Source: Oscillospiraceae bacterium (GTDB lineage: Bacteria > Bacillota > Clostridia > Oscillospirales > Oscillospiraceae). From it: a stretch of 64,000 nucleotides of DNA. The notes beneath the pieces were generated by a model that worked only from the letters and a program-made list of their open reading frames with translations, was not told the DNA's origin and did not search any database. The stretch covers positions 1 to 64,000 of the forward strand of contig JAETQF010000014.1 of the NCBI GenBank assembly GCA_021770845.1. The letters are read 5' to 3'. The position numbers and the translations under genes were made by a program. Shown here in pieces: positions 22,272 to 31,838 of this stretch; the first letter of the stretch is position 1, and each line of letters opens with the position of its first letter.

Positions 22272-23438
22272 ATGGGCCGTCTCGCATCCGTGATCCGCCC
22301 GGACATCGCCCCGGGCCGCCGGGTCATCGCCATCAGCGACATCCACGGAAACCTGTCCTGCCTTCAGGGGCTGTTGAAAAAAGTCCGCTTTTCCCGGGAC
22401 GATGTGCTTATTCTGGTGGGCGACCTGCTGGAAAAGGGCCGGGACAGCCTGGCCGTCCTGCGCTTCGTCCTGGATCTGCAAAAGACCCACACCGTCTATC
22501 CCCTGTGCGGCAACTGCGACTATATCGACCGGATGTTCCTGGAGGGGCGCGCCATTGAGAACGCCGCCTTCTCCCAGCGGCAGAACAGCCTGCTGGGCGC
22601 CGCGGATATCGGCGCGGACGCGGAGCTGTGGCCGGTGCTGAGCTGCTGGCGGGAGCGTTCCGTGCTGATCCAGATGGGGCTGGAGCTGGGCCATCCCATG
22701 CCCCGCCGGGCCGACGACCTGCCCTCCCTCCGGGCCGCCCTGCTGGACTACTTCCCCCGGGAAACCAAATTCCTCATGACCCTGCCCCACATTCTGGAGG
22801 CCGGGAACTTTATCTTTGTCCACGGCGGCATCCCCCGGGAGGATCGGCTGGACGAGCTGGACGCCTACTCCTGCATGAAGAACGACGACTTCCTCGGCCA
22901 GGGCCGCTCCTTCCGGAAGTGGGTGGCGGTGGGCCACTGGCCGGTGACGCTGTACGACCCCAGCATCCAGTGCTCCAACCCCCTGGTGGAGCGGGAGCGC
23001 CATATTATCTCCCTGGACGGGGGCTGCGTGCTCAAGGTGGACGGGCAGCTCAACGCCCTGATCATCCCCGACATCACGGGCGGCGAGTTCCAGTTCGCCT
23101 CCTATGACGATCTGCCCCGGGCGGTGGCGCTGGACGGGCAGGAGGCGTCCTACAACCCCATCAACATCCGCTGGTCGGACAGCGAGGTGGAGCCGCTGGC
23201 GGAAAACGGGGACTGCCTGTTCGTCCGCCACCCCTCCTCCGGCCGGACGCTGTGGGTGCCCCGGGACTTCGTGCACCGCCGGCGGGACGGCAAGCTCCAC
23301 ACCGAGGACGCCACCGACTACTGCCCCCCCGTCTCCCCCGGGGACGAGCTGGCCCTGGTGCGGGAGACCCAGCGGGGCCTGCTGGTGAAAAAGGACGGCG
23401 TGACGGGCTGGTACCACGGGAGAATTGAGCGAAAATAG
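22272..23438 (+). CDS. Metallophosphoesterase (PPP-like)
   Basis: A 388-residue phosphatase with the two-metal motifs in order: SDIHGN, GDLLEKGRDS, GNCDYID, FVHGGI and VGHWP. This is the calcineurin-like fold close to serine/threonine protein phosphatases. The last 110 residues form an extra domain that ends RGLLVKKDGVTGWYHGRIERK, possibly SH3-like. The ATG at 22272 follows AAGGGAGTG. It is divergent from yerC. Substrate unknown: protein or diadenosine tetraphosphate are both possible. Confidence 0.87.
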   Translation: MGRLASVIRPDIAPGRRVIAISDIHGNLSCLQGLLKKVRFSRDDVLILVGDLLEKGRDSLAVLRFVLDLQKTHTVYPLCGNCDYIDRMFLEGRAIENAAFSQRQNSLLGAADIGADAELWPVLSCWRERSVLIQMGLELGHPMPRRADDLPSLRAALLDYFPRETKFLMTLPHILEAGNFIFVHGGIPREDRLDELDAYSCMKNDDFLGQGRSFRKWVAVGHWPVTLYDPSIQCSNPLVERERHIISLDGGCVLKVDGQLNALIIPDITGGEFQFASYDDLPRAVALDGQEASYNPINIRWSDSEVEPLAENGDCLFVRHPSSGRTLWVPRDFVHRRRDGKLHTEDATDYCPPVSPGDELALVRETQRGLLVKKDGVTGWYHGRIERK

Positions 23439-23441
23439 GGT

Positions 23442-23470
23442 AAGCCCGCACGGGAAATCCGCGCGGGCTT
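23442..23470 (+). terminator. Terminator of the metallophosphoesterase gene
   Basis: Stem AAGCCCGC / GCGGGCTT with a T-rich tail (ATTTATC). Confidence 0.7.
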
Positions 23471-23574
23471 ATTTATCGTCTTTAGCGCCCCTTTGCCCCG
23501 TCCTGATGGCCGTACCCAGACGAAAGCCCCCGGTGACAAACCAGAAACAAATATTTACAATGCGGCGCCCTCCC

Positions 23575-23603
23575 TTGACTTTCGACAAAATTCGACCTAT
23601 ACT
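23575..23603 (+). promoter_or_regulatory. Promoter of the first polysaccharide deacetylase gene
   Basis: TTGACT (23575-23580), 17-bp spacer, TATACT (23598-23603), 35 bp before the gene. Confidence 0.7.
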
Positions 23604-23638
23604 GAGTTTTAAAGTCAACGAGCAGGAGAGAGGCAGCC

Positions 23639-24667
23639 ATGGCAAAGCGCCCAAAGCACAAAAAAAACAGCGCCTCCAACCCTCCCAAGGGCCGGGGGCC
23701 CTTCAAACCCCTGTTCCTCACCGCCCTGGCGCTGGCGGCGGTACTGGCCGGGGCCTGCGGCTGGCTGGCCCTCCAGCGGCAGGCGGAGCTGGACGTAAAG
23801 GGTGAGCTGGATCGCCGGCTGGCCGCCCTGGAGCAGGAGCTGGCGGACAAGCAGACCGCCCTGGAACGCCAGCGGCAGGAGCTGGAACGCCGGCAGGAGG
23901 CGCTGGACGAGGCGGAGGAGACCATCGGCCTGCTCTCCCAGTACACCCTCGTCACCCCGGAGGGGGAGACGCCGGAATACACTACCCTGTACCCCGACTT
24001 CTACGCCCCGGCCTGGGAGGGGGAGCGGATCGACGGGGGCCGGGTGTGCTTCCCCACCTTTGACGACGGCCCCTCCCCCAACACCGACCGGATCTTGGAG
24101 GTGCTGGATCAGTACGGGGTGAAGGCCACCTTCTTCGTGGTGGGGACGGGCCGAACCGCCGCCAATCGGGAGCGGATGCGCCGGATCGCGGCGGCGGGCC
24201 ACACCCTGGCCATGCACAGCTGGAGCCACGACTACAAAAAGGTGTACGCCTCGGTGGAGGCCTTCCTGGAGGACGCCTACCAGCTCTATCAGTACATCTA
24301 TGAGGTCACCGGACAATACCCCCGCATCTTCCGCTTCCCCGGCGGGAGCATCAACGGCTACAACCGGGGGGTGTACCAGGAGATCATCGCGGAGATGACC
24401 CGCCGGGGCTTTGTCTACTTCGACTGGAACGCCTCCGCCCAGGACGCCACCCTCTATCCCCGATCCCCCTCCGCCATCGCCTCCGACTGCCTGCGGGGGG
24501 TGGGGCGGGATCTGGTGGTGGTGCTGGCCCACGACAGCGCCGCCCGGGGCACCACCGTGGACGCCCTGCCCGCCATCATCCAGGGCTATCAGAACGCGGG
24601 CTATACCTTCGCCGCCCTCCACCCCGGGGTGACGCCGGTGACCATGGGGTATCCCAAAATACACTGA
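23639..24667 (+). CDS. Membrane-anchored polysaccharide deacetylase with coiled coil
   Basis: A NodB-fold enzyme, likely removing acetyl groups from peptidoglycan or another glycan outside the membrane. The 342-residue protein has a basic cytoplasmic start, a membrane anchor at about residues 25-43, a coiled coil of about 55 residues rich in EQEL and RQRQEL, and the catalytic domain with TFDDGPS, the metal pair in MHSWSHDY, and RFPGGSINGY. The coiled coil probably holds the enzyme away from the membrane or makes it a dimer. ATG after GCAGGAGAG. Confidence 0.9.
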   Translation: MAKRPKHKKNSASNPPKGRGPFKPLFLTALALAAVLAGACGWLALQRQAELDVKGELDRRLAALEQELADKQTALERQRQELERRQEALDEAEETIGLLSQYTLVTPEGETPEYTTLYPDFYAPAWEGERIDGGRVCFPTFDDGPSPNTDRILEVLDQYGVKATFFVVGTGRTAANRERMRRIAAAGHTLAMHSWSHDYKKVYASVEAFLEDAYQLYQYIYEVTGQYPRIFRFPGGSINGYNRGVYQEIIAEMTRRGFVYFDWNASAQDATLYPRSPSAIASDCLRGVGRDLVVVLAHDSAARGTTVDALPAIIQGYQNAGYTFAALHPGVTPVTMGYPKIH

Positions 24668-24671
24668 ACCG

Positions 24672-24699
24672 CGCCCGCCTGCCATATGGCAGGCGGGCG
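24672..24699 (+). terminator. Terminator of the deacetylase gene
   Basis: Near-perfect hairpin with arms CGCCCGCCTGCC and GGCAGGCGGGCG around ATAT. The T-run after it is short. Confidence 0.55.
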
Positions 24700-24718
24700 T
24701 TAACTTTCTGTGAACCCC

Positions 24719-24747
24719 TTGTGCGGGGCCCGGGTTCATGCTATACT
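24719..24747 (+). promoter_or_regulatory. Promoter of the FAD oxidoreductase gene
   Basis: TTGTGC (24719-24724), 17-bp spacer, TATACT (24742-24747). Confidence 0.6.
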
Positions 24748-24794
24748 GTAAACTGTATTGTTTTGCGCCCAACGATTTGGAGAGGAGATCCCCT

Positions 24795-26189
24795 ATGAAC
24801 ACCAACTACGATGTGATGATCCTGGGCACCGGCGAGGCCGGTATCTACGCCGCCTACGAGCTGGCGCTGAAGTGCCCCTCCGCCCGGGTGCTGGTGGTGG
24901 ATCAGGGGGCGGATATCTACCGCCGCCAGTGCCCCATCGTGGCGGGCAAGACCCGCTCCTGTGTCCAGTGCAAGGTGTGCGGCACCATGTGCGGCTTCGG
25001 GGGCGCGGGGGCCTTCTCCGACGGCAAGTTCAACTTCACCACCGCCTTCGGCGGCTGGCTCACCGACTTCCTGGAGCAGAAGGAGGTCATGGAGCTCATC
25101 GACTACGTGGACGCGCTGAATGTGAAGCACGGCGCCACCACCCAGGTCTACTCCACCGCCACCCCCGAGGCCCGCGCCCTGGAGCGGGAGGCGCTGAAGT
25201 ACGACCTGCACCTGCTCCAGGCCCGGTGCAAGCACCTGGGCACGGAGAACAACCTGAACATCCTCACCAGCATCTACGAGGCCATCCGGGACAGGCACAC
25301 CTTCCAGTTCGACACCGCCGTCACCGACATTGAGGCAAAGGACGGCGTCTACACCCTGGTGACCGAGTCGGGGGATCGCTTCACCGCCCCCTACCTCATC
25401 GCCGGCCCGGGCCGCTCCGGGGCGGAGTGGTTCGCCAACCAGTGCAAGGCCCTGGGGCTGGAGGTGCTGAACAACCAGGTGGACATCGGCGTGCGGGTGG
25501 AGCTGCCCGCCACCGTGTTCGAGCACATCACCGACGTGGTGTACGAGTCCAAGCTGGTGTACCGCACCAAGCAGTACGGCGACCAGGTGCGCACCTTCTG
25601 CATGAATCCCTACGGCCACGTGGTGGCGGAGAACGTGGAGGGCATCAACACCGTCAACGGCCACTCTTACTCCGACCCCGCCCTGCGCTCGGAGAACACC
25701 AACTTCGCCCTGCTTGTCAGCAACCGCTTCACCTCCCCCTTCAACGAGCCCTACCGGTACGGCAAGCACATCGCCTCCCTGTCCAATATGCTGGCGGGGG
25801 GCGTGCTGGTGCAGCGGTTCGGCGACCTGGCGGCGGGCATCCGCACCAACGACCACCGGCTGGGCCACTCCTTCGTCCGGCCCACCCTCACCGCCGCGGT
25901 GCCGGGGGATCTGTCCCTGGCCCTGCCCAAGCGGCAGCTGGACGACATCATCGAGATGATCTACGCCCTGGACAAACTGGCCCCGGGCACCGCCAACTAC
26001 GACACCCTGCTGTACGGCGCGGAGGTGAAGTTCTACTCCGCCCGGATCAAGCTGTCCGGCGAGCTGGAGACGGCCCTGCCCGGCTTCTTCGCCGTGGGGG
26101 ACGGCGCGGGGGTCACCCGGGGCCTGGCCCAGGCGGGGGCGTCCGGCGTCAAGGCCGCGCGGGTTGTCGCCGCACGGCTGAACCAATAA
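24795..26189 (+). CDS. NAD(FAD)-utilizing dehydrogenase
   Basis: Flavoprotein of 464 residues. The FAD-binding GTGEAGIYAAYE opens the chain and VGDGAGVTRGLAQAGASG near the C-terminus completes the site. A cysteine cluster, RQCPIVAGKTRSCVQCKVCGTMCG, at about residues 45-68 may bind an iron-sulfur centre or act in redox, followed by GGAGAFSDGKFN. This family is common in anaerobes; its substrate is not settled. The ATG at 24795 follows GGAGAGGAG. Confidence 0.87.
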   Translation: MNTNYDVMILGTGEAGIYAAYELALKCPSARVLVVDQGADIYRRQCPIVAGKTRSCVQCKVCGTMCGFGGAGAFSDGKFNFTTAFGGWLTDFLEQKEVMELIDYVDALNVKHGATTQVYSTATPEARALEREALKYDLHLLQARCKHLGTENNLNILTSIYEAIRDRHTFQFDTAVTDIEAKDGVYTLVTESGDRFTAPYLIAGPGRSGAEWFANQCKALGLEVLNNQVDIGVRVELPATVFEHITDVVYESKLVYRTKQYGDQVRTFCMNPYGHVVAENVEGINTVNGHSYSDPALRSENTNFALLVSNRFTSPFNEPYRYGKHIASLSNMLAGGVLVQRFGDLAAGIRTNDHRLGHSFVRPTLTAAVPGDLSLALPKRQLDDIIEMIYALDKLAPGTANYDTLLYGAEVKFYSARIKLSGELETALPGFFAVGDGAGVTRGLAQAGASGVKAARVVAARLNQ

Positions 26190-26453
26190 AGGCCGCTGAA
26201 GGCGGCCTCCATACGGCAGGCCAGCGCAGCGGGTGCCACATAATTTATTTGTTCTTATTTTGTTACAAAAAAGTTACAATTTTCGACAGCTTCCTCCGGG
26301 CCTCAACAGCCTGATCCCCCGCCGTTCCACAGTTTTCAACAGCTTCCACACAGTTTTCCACAAAACCGACCGGGCCGAAACCGGTGACATAACGTCTGTC
26401 AAGCAAAACCTTTCCGGCTTATCTCACAAACTTTTTCCAGGGAGGATCCGCCC
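26190..26453 (+). other. AT-rich intergenic leader before miaB
   Basis: A short hairpin AGGCCGC-TGAA-GGCGGCCT ends the previous gene. Then comes a stretch much poorer in GC than its surroundings, with GTTACAAAAAAGTTACAATTTT. Three similar words follow: TTTTCGACAGCTTCC, TTTTCAACAGCTTCC and TTTTCCACAAAA. The last resembles a DnaA box but the set does not make an origin. No gene seen. Confidence 0.4.
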
Positions 26454-27872
26454 TTGAACCGAACCACACCCGTCATCCCCGCCGAGGACATCGTCAAACA
26501 AAAGGAATACTGCGCCGAGCTGCGCGCCCTGAACGCCCAGCGCCCCGCGCCCCCCCGCGCCTGGGTGGACACCTACGGCTGCCAGCAGAACGAGGCCGAC
26601 TCCGAGCTGCTCCGGGGGATGCTGGCCGAGATGGGCTATGAGATCGCGGACGCCGAGGAGGGCGCGGACGTCATCGTCATCAACACCTGCGCCATCCGGG
26701 AGCACGCGGAGCAGCGGGTGTTCGGCAACGTGGGCGCCCTTGTCCACGGCAAGCGCCGCAATCCCAGCCAGATCATCTGCCTGTGCGGCTGCATGGCCCA
26801 GGAGCCCCATGTGGCCCAGCGGCTGCGCCAGTCCTACCGCCATGTGGATCTGGTCTTCGGCCCCCAGCAGCTGTGGCGGTTCCCGGAATTCCTGCGCCGG
26901 GTGTTCCTGCGCCGGGGCCGGGTGTTCGAGACACAGCCCGACGACGGCGCCATCGCCGAGGGCCTGCCCGTCCGCCGCTCCGGGACGCTGAAGGCCTGGG
27001 TGTCCATCATGTACGGCTGCAACAACTTCTGCTCCTACTGCATTGTGCCCTACACCCGGGGCCGGGAGCGCAGCCGGGAGCCGGAGATCATCCTGAACGA
27101 GATCCGGGAGCTGGCGGAGCAGGGCTATAAGGAGATCACCCTGCTGGGCCAGAACGTCAACTCCTACGGCAGGGATCTGGAGGGGGACTGGGACTTCCCC
27201 CGGCTGCTGGAGGCGGCGGCGGAGCTGCCCGGGGACTTCCTCCTGCGCTTTATGACCTCCCACCCCAAGGACGCCACGGAGAAGCTGTTCGACGTGATGG
27301 CGAAGTGCGGCAAGGTGGCCCCGGTGATCCACCTGCCCTTCCAGTCGGGGAGCAGCCGGGTGCTGGGCGCCATGAACCGGCGGTACACCCGGGAGCAGTA
27401 CCTGGACAAGGTGGCCGCCCTGCGGGCACGCATCCCGGACGTGGTGCTCACCTCCGACGTGATCGTGGGCTTCCCCGGAGAGACCACCGCCGAGTTTGAG
27501 GAGACCCTGTCCCTCATCGAGGAGGTTCGCTTCGACGCGCTGTTCACCTTCATCTACTCCCCCCGGAAGGGCACCCCGGCGGCGGAGCTGCCCGACCCCA
27601 TGCCAAAGGCGGAGAAGTCCGCCAACTTCGACCGGCTGGTGGAGGCCCAGAACCGCATCTCCCTGGAAAAGCACCGGGCGTACATCGGCACGGTGCAGCG
27701 GTGCCTCATTGACGGCGCCGGGGACGACCCCCGGCACAGCCTCACCGCCCGCACCGCCGGGGGGAGGCTGGTGCACCTGGACGGGGACGGGGCCCTCATC
27801 GGCCAATACGCCGATATCCGGATCACGGACTGCTCCACCTGGGCTTTATTTGGAGAACTGCTATGCCCATGA
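26454..27872 (+). CDS. miaB: tRNA-2-methylthio-N6-dimethylallyladenosine synthase
   Basis: Radical-SAM methylthiotransferase that modifies A37 of tRNAs reading UNN codons. The 472-residue protein has the N-terminal UPF0004 domain with three cluster cysteines (TYGCQQNEAD, INTCAIRE, CGCMAQ), the radical-SAM triad CNNFCSYC (C189, C193, C196) and a C-terminal TRAM domain (about 405-470). The start is TTG at 26454 after GGGAGGATC. It overlaps the next gene, a cell-shape protein. Confidence 0.95.
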   Translation: MNRTTPVIPAEDIVKQKEYCAELRALNAQRPAPPRAWVDTYGCQQNEADSELLRGMLAEMGYEIADAEEGADVIVINTCAIREHAEQRVFGNVGALVHGKRRNPSQIICLCGCMAQEPHVAQRLRQSYRHVDLVFGPQQLWRFPEFLRRVFLRRGRVFETQPDDGAIAEGLPVRRSGTLKAWVSIMYGCNNFCSYCIVPYTRGRERSREPEIILNEIRELAEQGYKEITLLGQNVNSYGRDLEGDWDFPRLLEAAAELPGDFLLRFMTSHPKDATEKLFDVMAKCGKVAPVIHLPFQSGSSRVLGAMNRRYTREQYLDKVAALRARIPDVVLTSDVIVGFPGETTAEFEETLSLIEEVRFDALFTFIYSPRKGTPAAELPDPMPKAEKSANFDRLVEAQNRISLEKHRAYIGTVQRCLIDGAGDDPRHSLTARTAGGRLVHLDGDGALIGQYADIRITDCSTWALFGELLCP

Positions 27873-28372
27873 CAAGACATGACATTATCTTAAAATGGAT
27901 CGCCTACCTCGCCGCCCTGGCCGTGACGGCGGTGGTGAATTATTATGTCGTCGCCCCCCTGCCCATCCCCCTGCCCCTGCTGCTGCCCGTGCTGGCCGTG
28001 GCCGGGGGGACGCTGGAGGGCGCCCCCTTCGGGGCCATTTACGGCATGGCCTGCGGGGCGGCGCTGTCCGGGCTGGGCCATCTGGGGGCGGGCTGCGTGG
28101 CCGCGCTGGCCCTGTTCGGCTGGGCGGCGGGGCTGTGCGCCCAGTATCTGCTCCGGCGGGACGTGTGGGGTCATCTGATCTGCTCCGTCGGCGTCCTGCT
28201 TGTCTGGGAGGGCTGGGCGGTGGGCAGCCGCCTGCTGGCCCGGACGGCCCCGGTGGAGACCCTGCTGCGGGTGGCGGGGCCGGAGCTGCTGTGCTCCCTG
28301 GCTTTCATCCTGCCCGTCTACTGGCTGGGCCGGTTCTGCTGCATCCATTACGGGAGGATTTACCATGAATAA
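27863..28372 (+). CDS. mreD: Rod-shape-determining protein MreD-like
   Basis: Integral membrane protein of 169 residues with about five hydrophobic segments, as expected for MreD, a partner of MreC and the elongation-type PBP2. Sequence conservation in this family is low; the call rests on topology, the PxPLPLLLPVLAVAGGTLEGAPFGAIYGMACG block and the place directly before a PBP2 gene. mreB and mreC are not in the window. The ATG lies inside the end of miaB; a second ATG six bases later is equally possible. Confidence 0.75.
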   Translation: MPMTRHDIILKWIAYLAALAVTAVVNYYVVAPLPIPLPLLLPVLAVAGGTLEGAPFGAIYGMACGAALSGLGHLGAGCVAALALFGWAAGLCAQYLLRRDVWGHLICSVGVLLVWEGWAVGSRLLARTAPVETLLRVAGPELLCSLAFILPVYWLGRFCCIHYGRIYHE

Positions 28373-30572
28373 CCCCTTTGACCACACCCACATCCAGGAG
28401 GAGAAGGCGGAGCGGGAGGCCCGCCGCCTGAAGCTGCGCTCCAACCTGCTGATCTTCCTGTTCTGCGGGGTGCTGGCGGGCTTTTTCCTGGTGCTGTACC
28501 AGCTCCAGATCGTGCAGGGTGCGGACTACCGCTCCAGCACCAACGTCCACATTTCCGACACGGAGCAGGTGGACAGCATCCGGGGGGAAATCCTGGATCG
28601 GTACGGCCGGGTGCTGGTGACCAACGAGCTGAGCTACAACGTGGAGCTGGACTGGGACGCCATGCCCGCGGATCAGCGGCTGGACATCCTCTCCGCCCTG
28701 CTGGACGTCTGCCGGGAGCAGGGGGTGGAGTGGGCCGACTCCCTGCCCATCTCCAAGACCGCCCCCTGGCGGTACACCACCGCCGATCCCCTGTCCTACC
28801 AGACTGAGAATGAGGACGGCGAGGTGGTGAACGTCGCCACCGCCCTGGGCAGTCTGGCCCAGAAGCGGGGCCTGGAGTGGGTGAAGGACGCCGCCCTGGC
28901 CCGTCCGGAGGCGGGCGAGCTGCTGGCCAAGATGTGCGTCACCTTCGGCCTGCTGGAGGAGGACAAGGCCACTCTCTCCCGGGAGCACCGGGGGCTGACG
29001 GGGGCTTTGGGCGCGGCGGGCCAGACCTTCGGCCTGACGGAGGACGGCGGCGGCATCACCCGGGAAATGCGGGAGCTGGCCGGGGTGCTGTACGAGATCT
29101 ACCTGCGGCGGTACGAGGTGAGCAACACCACCTACGTGTTCGCCCAGGGGGTGGATATCACCTTCATCGCCAAGGTGAAGGAGCACGGGCTGGCCGGGGT
29201 GCGGATTGTCACCGCCTCCGCCCGGAAGTACGGCACCTCCAGTGCCGCCCACGTGCTGGGCTACACCGGGCAGATCAGCCGGGCCGATTGGCCCAAGTAC
29301 AAGGAGCTGGGCTACCCCATGAACGCCGTGGTGGGCCAGGATGGGGTGGAGCTGGCCTTTGAGGAGCGCCTGCACGGCTCCAGCGGCCAGCGGCTCATGG
29401 AGAAGGACAACGACGGCAACATCATCAGCCAGCAGTGGAAAACCGAGCCCGCCCCGGGGGAGAACGTGGTGCTCACCCTGGACATCGCCCTCCAGGCCAC
29501 GGTGGAGGATCTGCTGGCCCAGTACGCCCAGCGGCAGGAGGAGCCCCAGCCCATGGCCGCCGCCGTGGTGGACATGAGCGGCGGGGTGCTGGCCCTGGCC
29601 TCCTACCCCACCTACGATCTGGCCACCTTCCGGGAGAACTACAGCCAGCTCCTGGACGACCCCGACAAACCCATGCTGAACCGGGCGGTCAAGGGCCGGT
29701 ACTCCCCCGGCTCCACCTTCAAGATGCTCACCGCCATCGCCGCCCTGGACACCGGCACCATCACCCCCACCGAGCGGGTGGAGTGCACCGGAACCTATAC
29801 CTTCTATGCCCCCTCCTACACCCCCCACTGCTGGATCTTTCCGGGCCGGCACGGGAGGGACAACGTGACCCAAGCCATCAAGGACTCCTGCAACTGCTTC
29901 TTCTACGATGTGGGCCGGCGCACCACCATCGCCAACATCGACAAATACGCCCAGAAATTTGGCCTGGGGGAGTACACCGGCATCGAGCTGGCGGAGGAGA
30001 AGGGCCTGCGGGCCAGCCCGGAGACCTCCAGGCTGCTGGACGAGCAGTGGTATGACGGCGACACCCTATCCGCCTCCATCGGTCAGGGCTATCATCTGTT
30101 CACCCCCCTCCAGCTGGCCAATTACGTGGCCACCCTGGTGAATGGCGGCAACCACTACGCCTGCCACCTGCTGAAGGAGTACAAGTCCAATGACTACAGC
30201 CAGGTCACCGAGACCTATAACGCCCAGCCCAAGGACACCATCGACCTAAACCCCGCCCACCTCCAGGCGGTGAAGCAGGGGATGTACGACCTGTCCAAGA
30301 CCGCCTCCATGGCCCGGTGGTTCTCCTCCCTGCCGGTGGAGGTGGGCTGTAAGACGGGTACGGCGGAGACCTCCTCCCACGCGGCGTCCACCAACGCCCT
30401 GTTTGTGTGCTTCGCCCCCTACGACGACCCCCAGGTGGCCCTGTGCCTGGTGTCCGAGGGCGGGGACGCCGGCGGCTCCCTGGCGGAGCTGGCGGCGGGC
30501 ATCCTGGCCCAGTACTTCTCCACGGGCTCCTCCCTGGACACCGTCACCGGGGAGAACGCCCTGCTGCGGTAA
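28365..30572 (+). CDS. Penicillin-binding protein 2 (class B transpeptidase)
   Basis: Cross-links peptidoglycan during cell elongation, working with the MreD/RodA machinery. The 735-residue protein has a short cytoplasmic start, a membrane anchor (about residues 27-47), a dimerisation domain with RGEILDRYGRVLVTNE, and the transpeptidase domain with the active serine in S450-T-F-K453, the S508-C-N510 motif and K663-T-G-T. The insert between the first two regions is long, as in other clostridial PBP2 proteins. ATG at 28365 after GGGAGG, overlapping mreD by 8 bp. Confidence 0.94.
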   Translation: MNNPFDHTHIQEEKAEREARRLKLRSNLLIFLFCGVLAGFFLVLYQLQIVQGADYRSSTNVHISDTEQVDSIRGEILDRYGRVLVTNELSYNVELDWDAMPADQRLDILSALLDVCREQGVEWADSLPISKTAPWRYTTADPLSYQTENEDGEVVNVATALGSLAQKRGLEWVKDAALARPEAGELLAKMCVTFGLLEEDKATLSREHRGLTGALGAAGQTFGLTEDGGGITREMRELAGVLYEIYLRRYEVSNTTYVFAQGVDITFIAKVKEHGLAGVRIVTASARKYGTSSAAHVLGYTGQISRADWPKYKELGYPMNAVVGQDGVELAFEERLHGSSGQRLMEKDNDGNIISQQWKTEPAPGENVVLTLDIALQATVEDLLAQYAQRQEEPQPMAAAVVDMSGGVLALASYPTYDLATFRENYSQLLDDPDKPMLNRAVKGRYSPGSTFKMLTAIAALDTGTITPTERVECTGTYTFYAPSYTPHCWIFPGRHGRDNVTQAIKDSCNCFFYDVGRRTTIANIDKYAQKFGLGEYTGIELAEEKGLRASPETSRLLDEQWYDGDTLSASIGQGYHLFTPLQLANYVATLVNGGNHYACHLLKEYKSNDYSQVTETYNAQPKDTIDLNPAHLQAVKQGMYDLSKTASMARWFSSLPVEVGCKTGTAETSSHAASTNALFVCFAPYDDPQVALCLVSEGGDAGGSLAELAAGILAQYFSTGSSLDTVTGENALLR

Positions 30573-30579
30573 TCTGAAA

Positions 30580-30614
30580 GGCGTCCCCCCGGCAAAGCCA
30601 GGGGGACGCCTTTT
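30580..30614 (+). terminator. Terminator of the miaB-mreD-PBP2 operon
   Basis: Stem GGCGTCCCCC / GGGGGACGCC and TTTT. Confidence 0.8.
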
Positions 30615-30628
30615 CACCGCCCTTTCCC

Positions 30629-30676
30629 GCAGGGGCGCATACCATGCGCCCGCAGGCGGCTGATAGCCGCCCCTAC
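30629..30676. repeat. GTAGGG-type element with two hairpins
   Basis: GCAGGGGCGCAT-ACC-ATGCGCCC followed by GGCGGCT-GAT-AGCCGCCCCTAC. It lies between the convergent PBP2 and EIIC-like genes. Confidence 0.7.
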
Positions 30677-30714
30677 AGGAGTTCTTGGGACACCGCCGCG
30701 AAACCGGGCCGCCT

Positions 30715-31812
30715 TTAATCCAGTTTGAGGTCGCCCTCCTTGATCCAGCCGATTTTCCGGAACCACAGCCCGAAGGCCCAGCACAGCACCGCGGGCAGCA
30801 CAAAGGAGATCAGAATCAGCCCCATCCACTCAAAGGCCCCCGGGGTGATGGCCGCCGCGCCGTTGGCCAGGGCCTGCTCGCTGGGGGCGATCCAGCCCGT
30901 CCACACGCCGATCTGCCCCACCAGCCCGCAGGTGCCCATGCCGGCGGACACCGGGGGGCCGTTCATCTCCAGCTTGAACACGCAGGTGGCCAGCGGCCCG
31001 GTGATGGCCGACGTGAGGATGGCGGGCAGCCAGATCCGGGGGTTCTTCACGATGTTGCCCATCTGGAGCATGGAGGTGCCGATGCCCTGGCTCACCAGCC
31101 CGCCCCAGCGGTTCTCCTTGAAGGACAGCACGGCGAAGCCCACCATATTGGCGCAGCAGCCCGCCACCGCCGCGCCCCCCGCCAGCCCCGTCAGGGAGAA
31201 GGCCGCGCAGATGGCGGCGGAGGAGATGGGCAGGGTCAGCGCCACGCCGATGACCACGCTGACCAGCACCCCCATGAGCAGGGGCTGCTCGTCGGTGGCC
31301 AGCCGGGTGACGGCCCCGATGGCGGTGGCCGCGGTGCCGATGGCCGGGGCCAGCAGGGCGGACAGGCCCACCCCCGCTAAAATCGTCACCAGGGGGGTGA
31401 CGAGGATATCCACCTTCGTCTCCTTGGAGACGGCCTTGCCGCACTCGGCGGCCAGGATGGCGATGAACAGCACCGCCAGCGGGCCCCCGGCCCCCTTGCC
31501 GCCGTCCAGGGTGGTGCTGCCCAGGGCGTTGGCGGCGTAGCCCACCGTGGCCAGGGAGAACAGCACCATTGGGGGCGCCTTCAGCGCCCAGCCGATGGCC
31601 ACGGCCATGGCCGCGCCGCTCATGGCGGAGGCGTAGCCCCCCACGTCGATCAGGAACTGCACCCCGATCTGCTCGCCCAGGGTTTTCACGATGGTGCCGA
31701 TGAGCAGGGAGCAGAACAGGCCCTGGGCCATGGCCCCCAGGGCGTCGATGCCGTACCGCTTGGCGGATAGGATGATATCCTTGCGCTTCAGGAACGCCTT
31801 GATCTTTTCCAT
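30715..31812 (-). CDS. PTS EIIC-like membrane transporter (PTS_EIIC_2 type)
   Basis: A 365-residue membrane protein with about ten hydrophobic segments. GLFCSLLIGTIVKTLGEQIG, TAATAIGAVTRLATDEQPLLMGVLVSVVIG and PPVSAGMGTCGLVGQIGVW are blocks of the single-component PTS EIIC-like family, which lacks EIIA and EIIB parts and is not clearly a sugar PTS. The gene has a consensus promoter and a perfect dyad with core GGTGTC-TT-GACACC, very like the reported NiaR box. The niaR gene is 600 bp away. I therefore infer uptake of nicotinate or a related compound. Confidence 0.8.
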   Translation of the reverse strand: MEKIKAFLKRKDIILSAKRYGIDALGAMAQGLFCSLLIGTIVKTLGEQIGVQFLIDVGGYASAMSGAAMAVAIGWALKAPPMVLFSLATVGYAANALGSTTLDGGKGAGGPLAVLFIAILAAECGKAVSKETKVDILVTPLVTILAGVGLSALLAPAIGTAATAIGAVTRLATDEQPLLMGVLVSVVIGVALTLPISSAAICAAFSLTGLAGGAAVAGCCANMVGFAVLSFKENRWGGLVSQGIGTSMLQMGNIVKNPRIWLPAILTSAITGPLATCVFKLEMNGPPVSAGMGTCGLVGQIGVWTGWIAPSEQALANGAAAITPGAFEWMGLILISFVLPAVLCWAFGLWFRKIGWIKEGDLKLD

Positions 31813-31838
31813 AAGTATCCCTCGACTCTCAAAAAAGT

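Noticed and set aside
24741-26186. Long antisense frame (481 codons) opposite the FAD oxidoreductase gene
   Set aside because: High GC makes long shadow frames. It has strong bias to Val/Gly/His/Gln, no ribosome site and no family motif, while the plus strand is a clear gene.
26320-26370. TTTTCCACA-like words resembling DnaA boxes
   Set aside because: Only one is close to the consensus, there is no dnaA or dnaN nearby and no cluster of boxes as in an origin.
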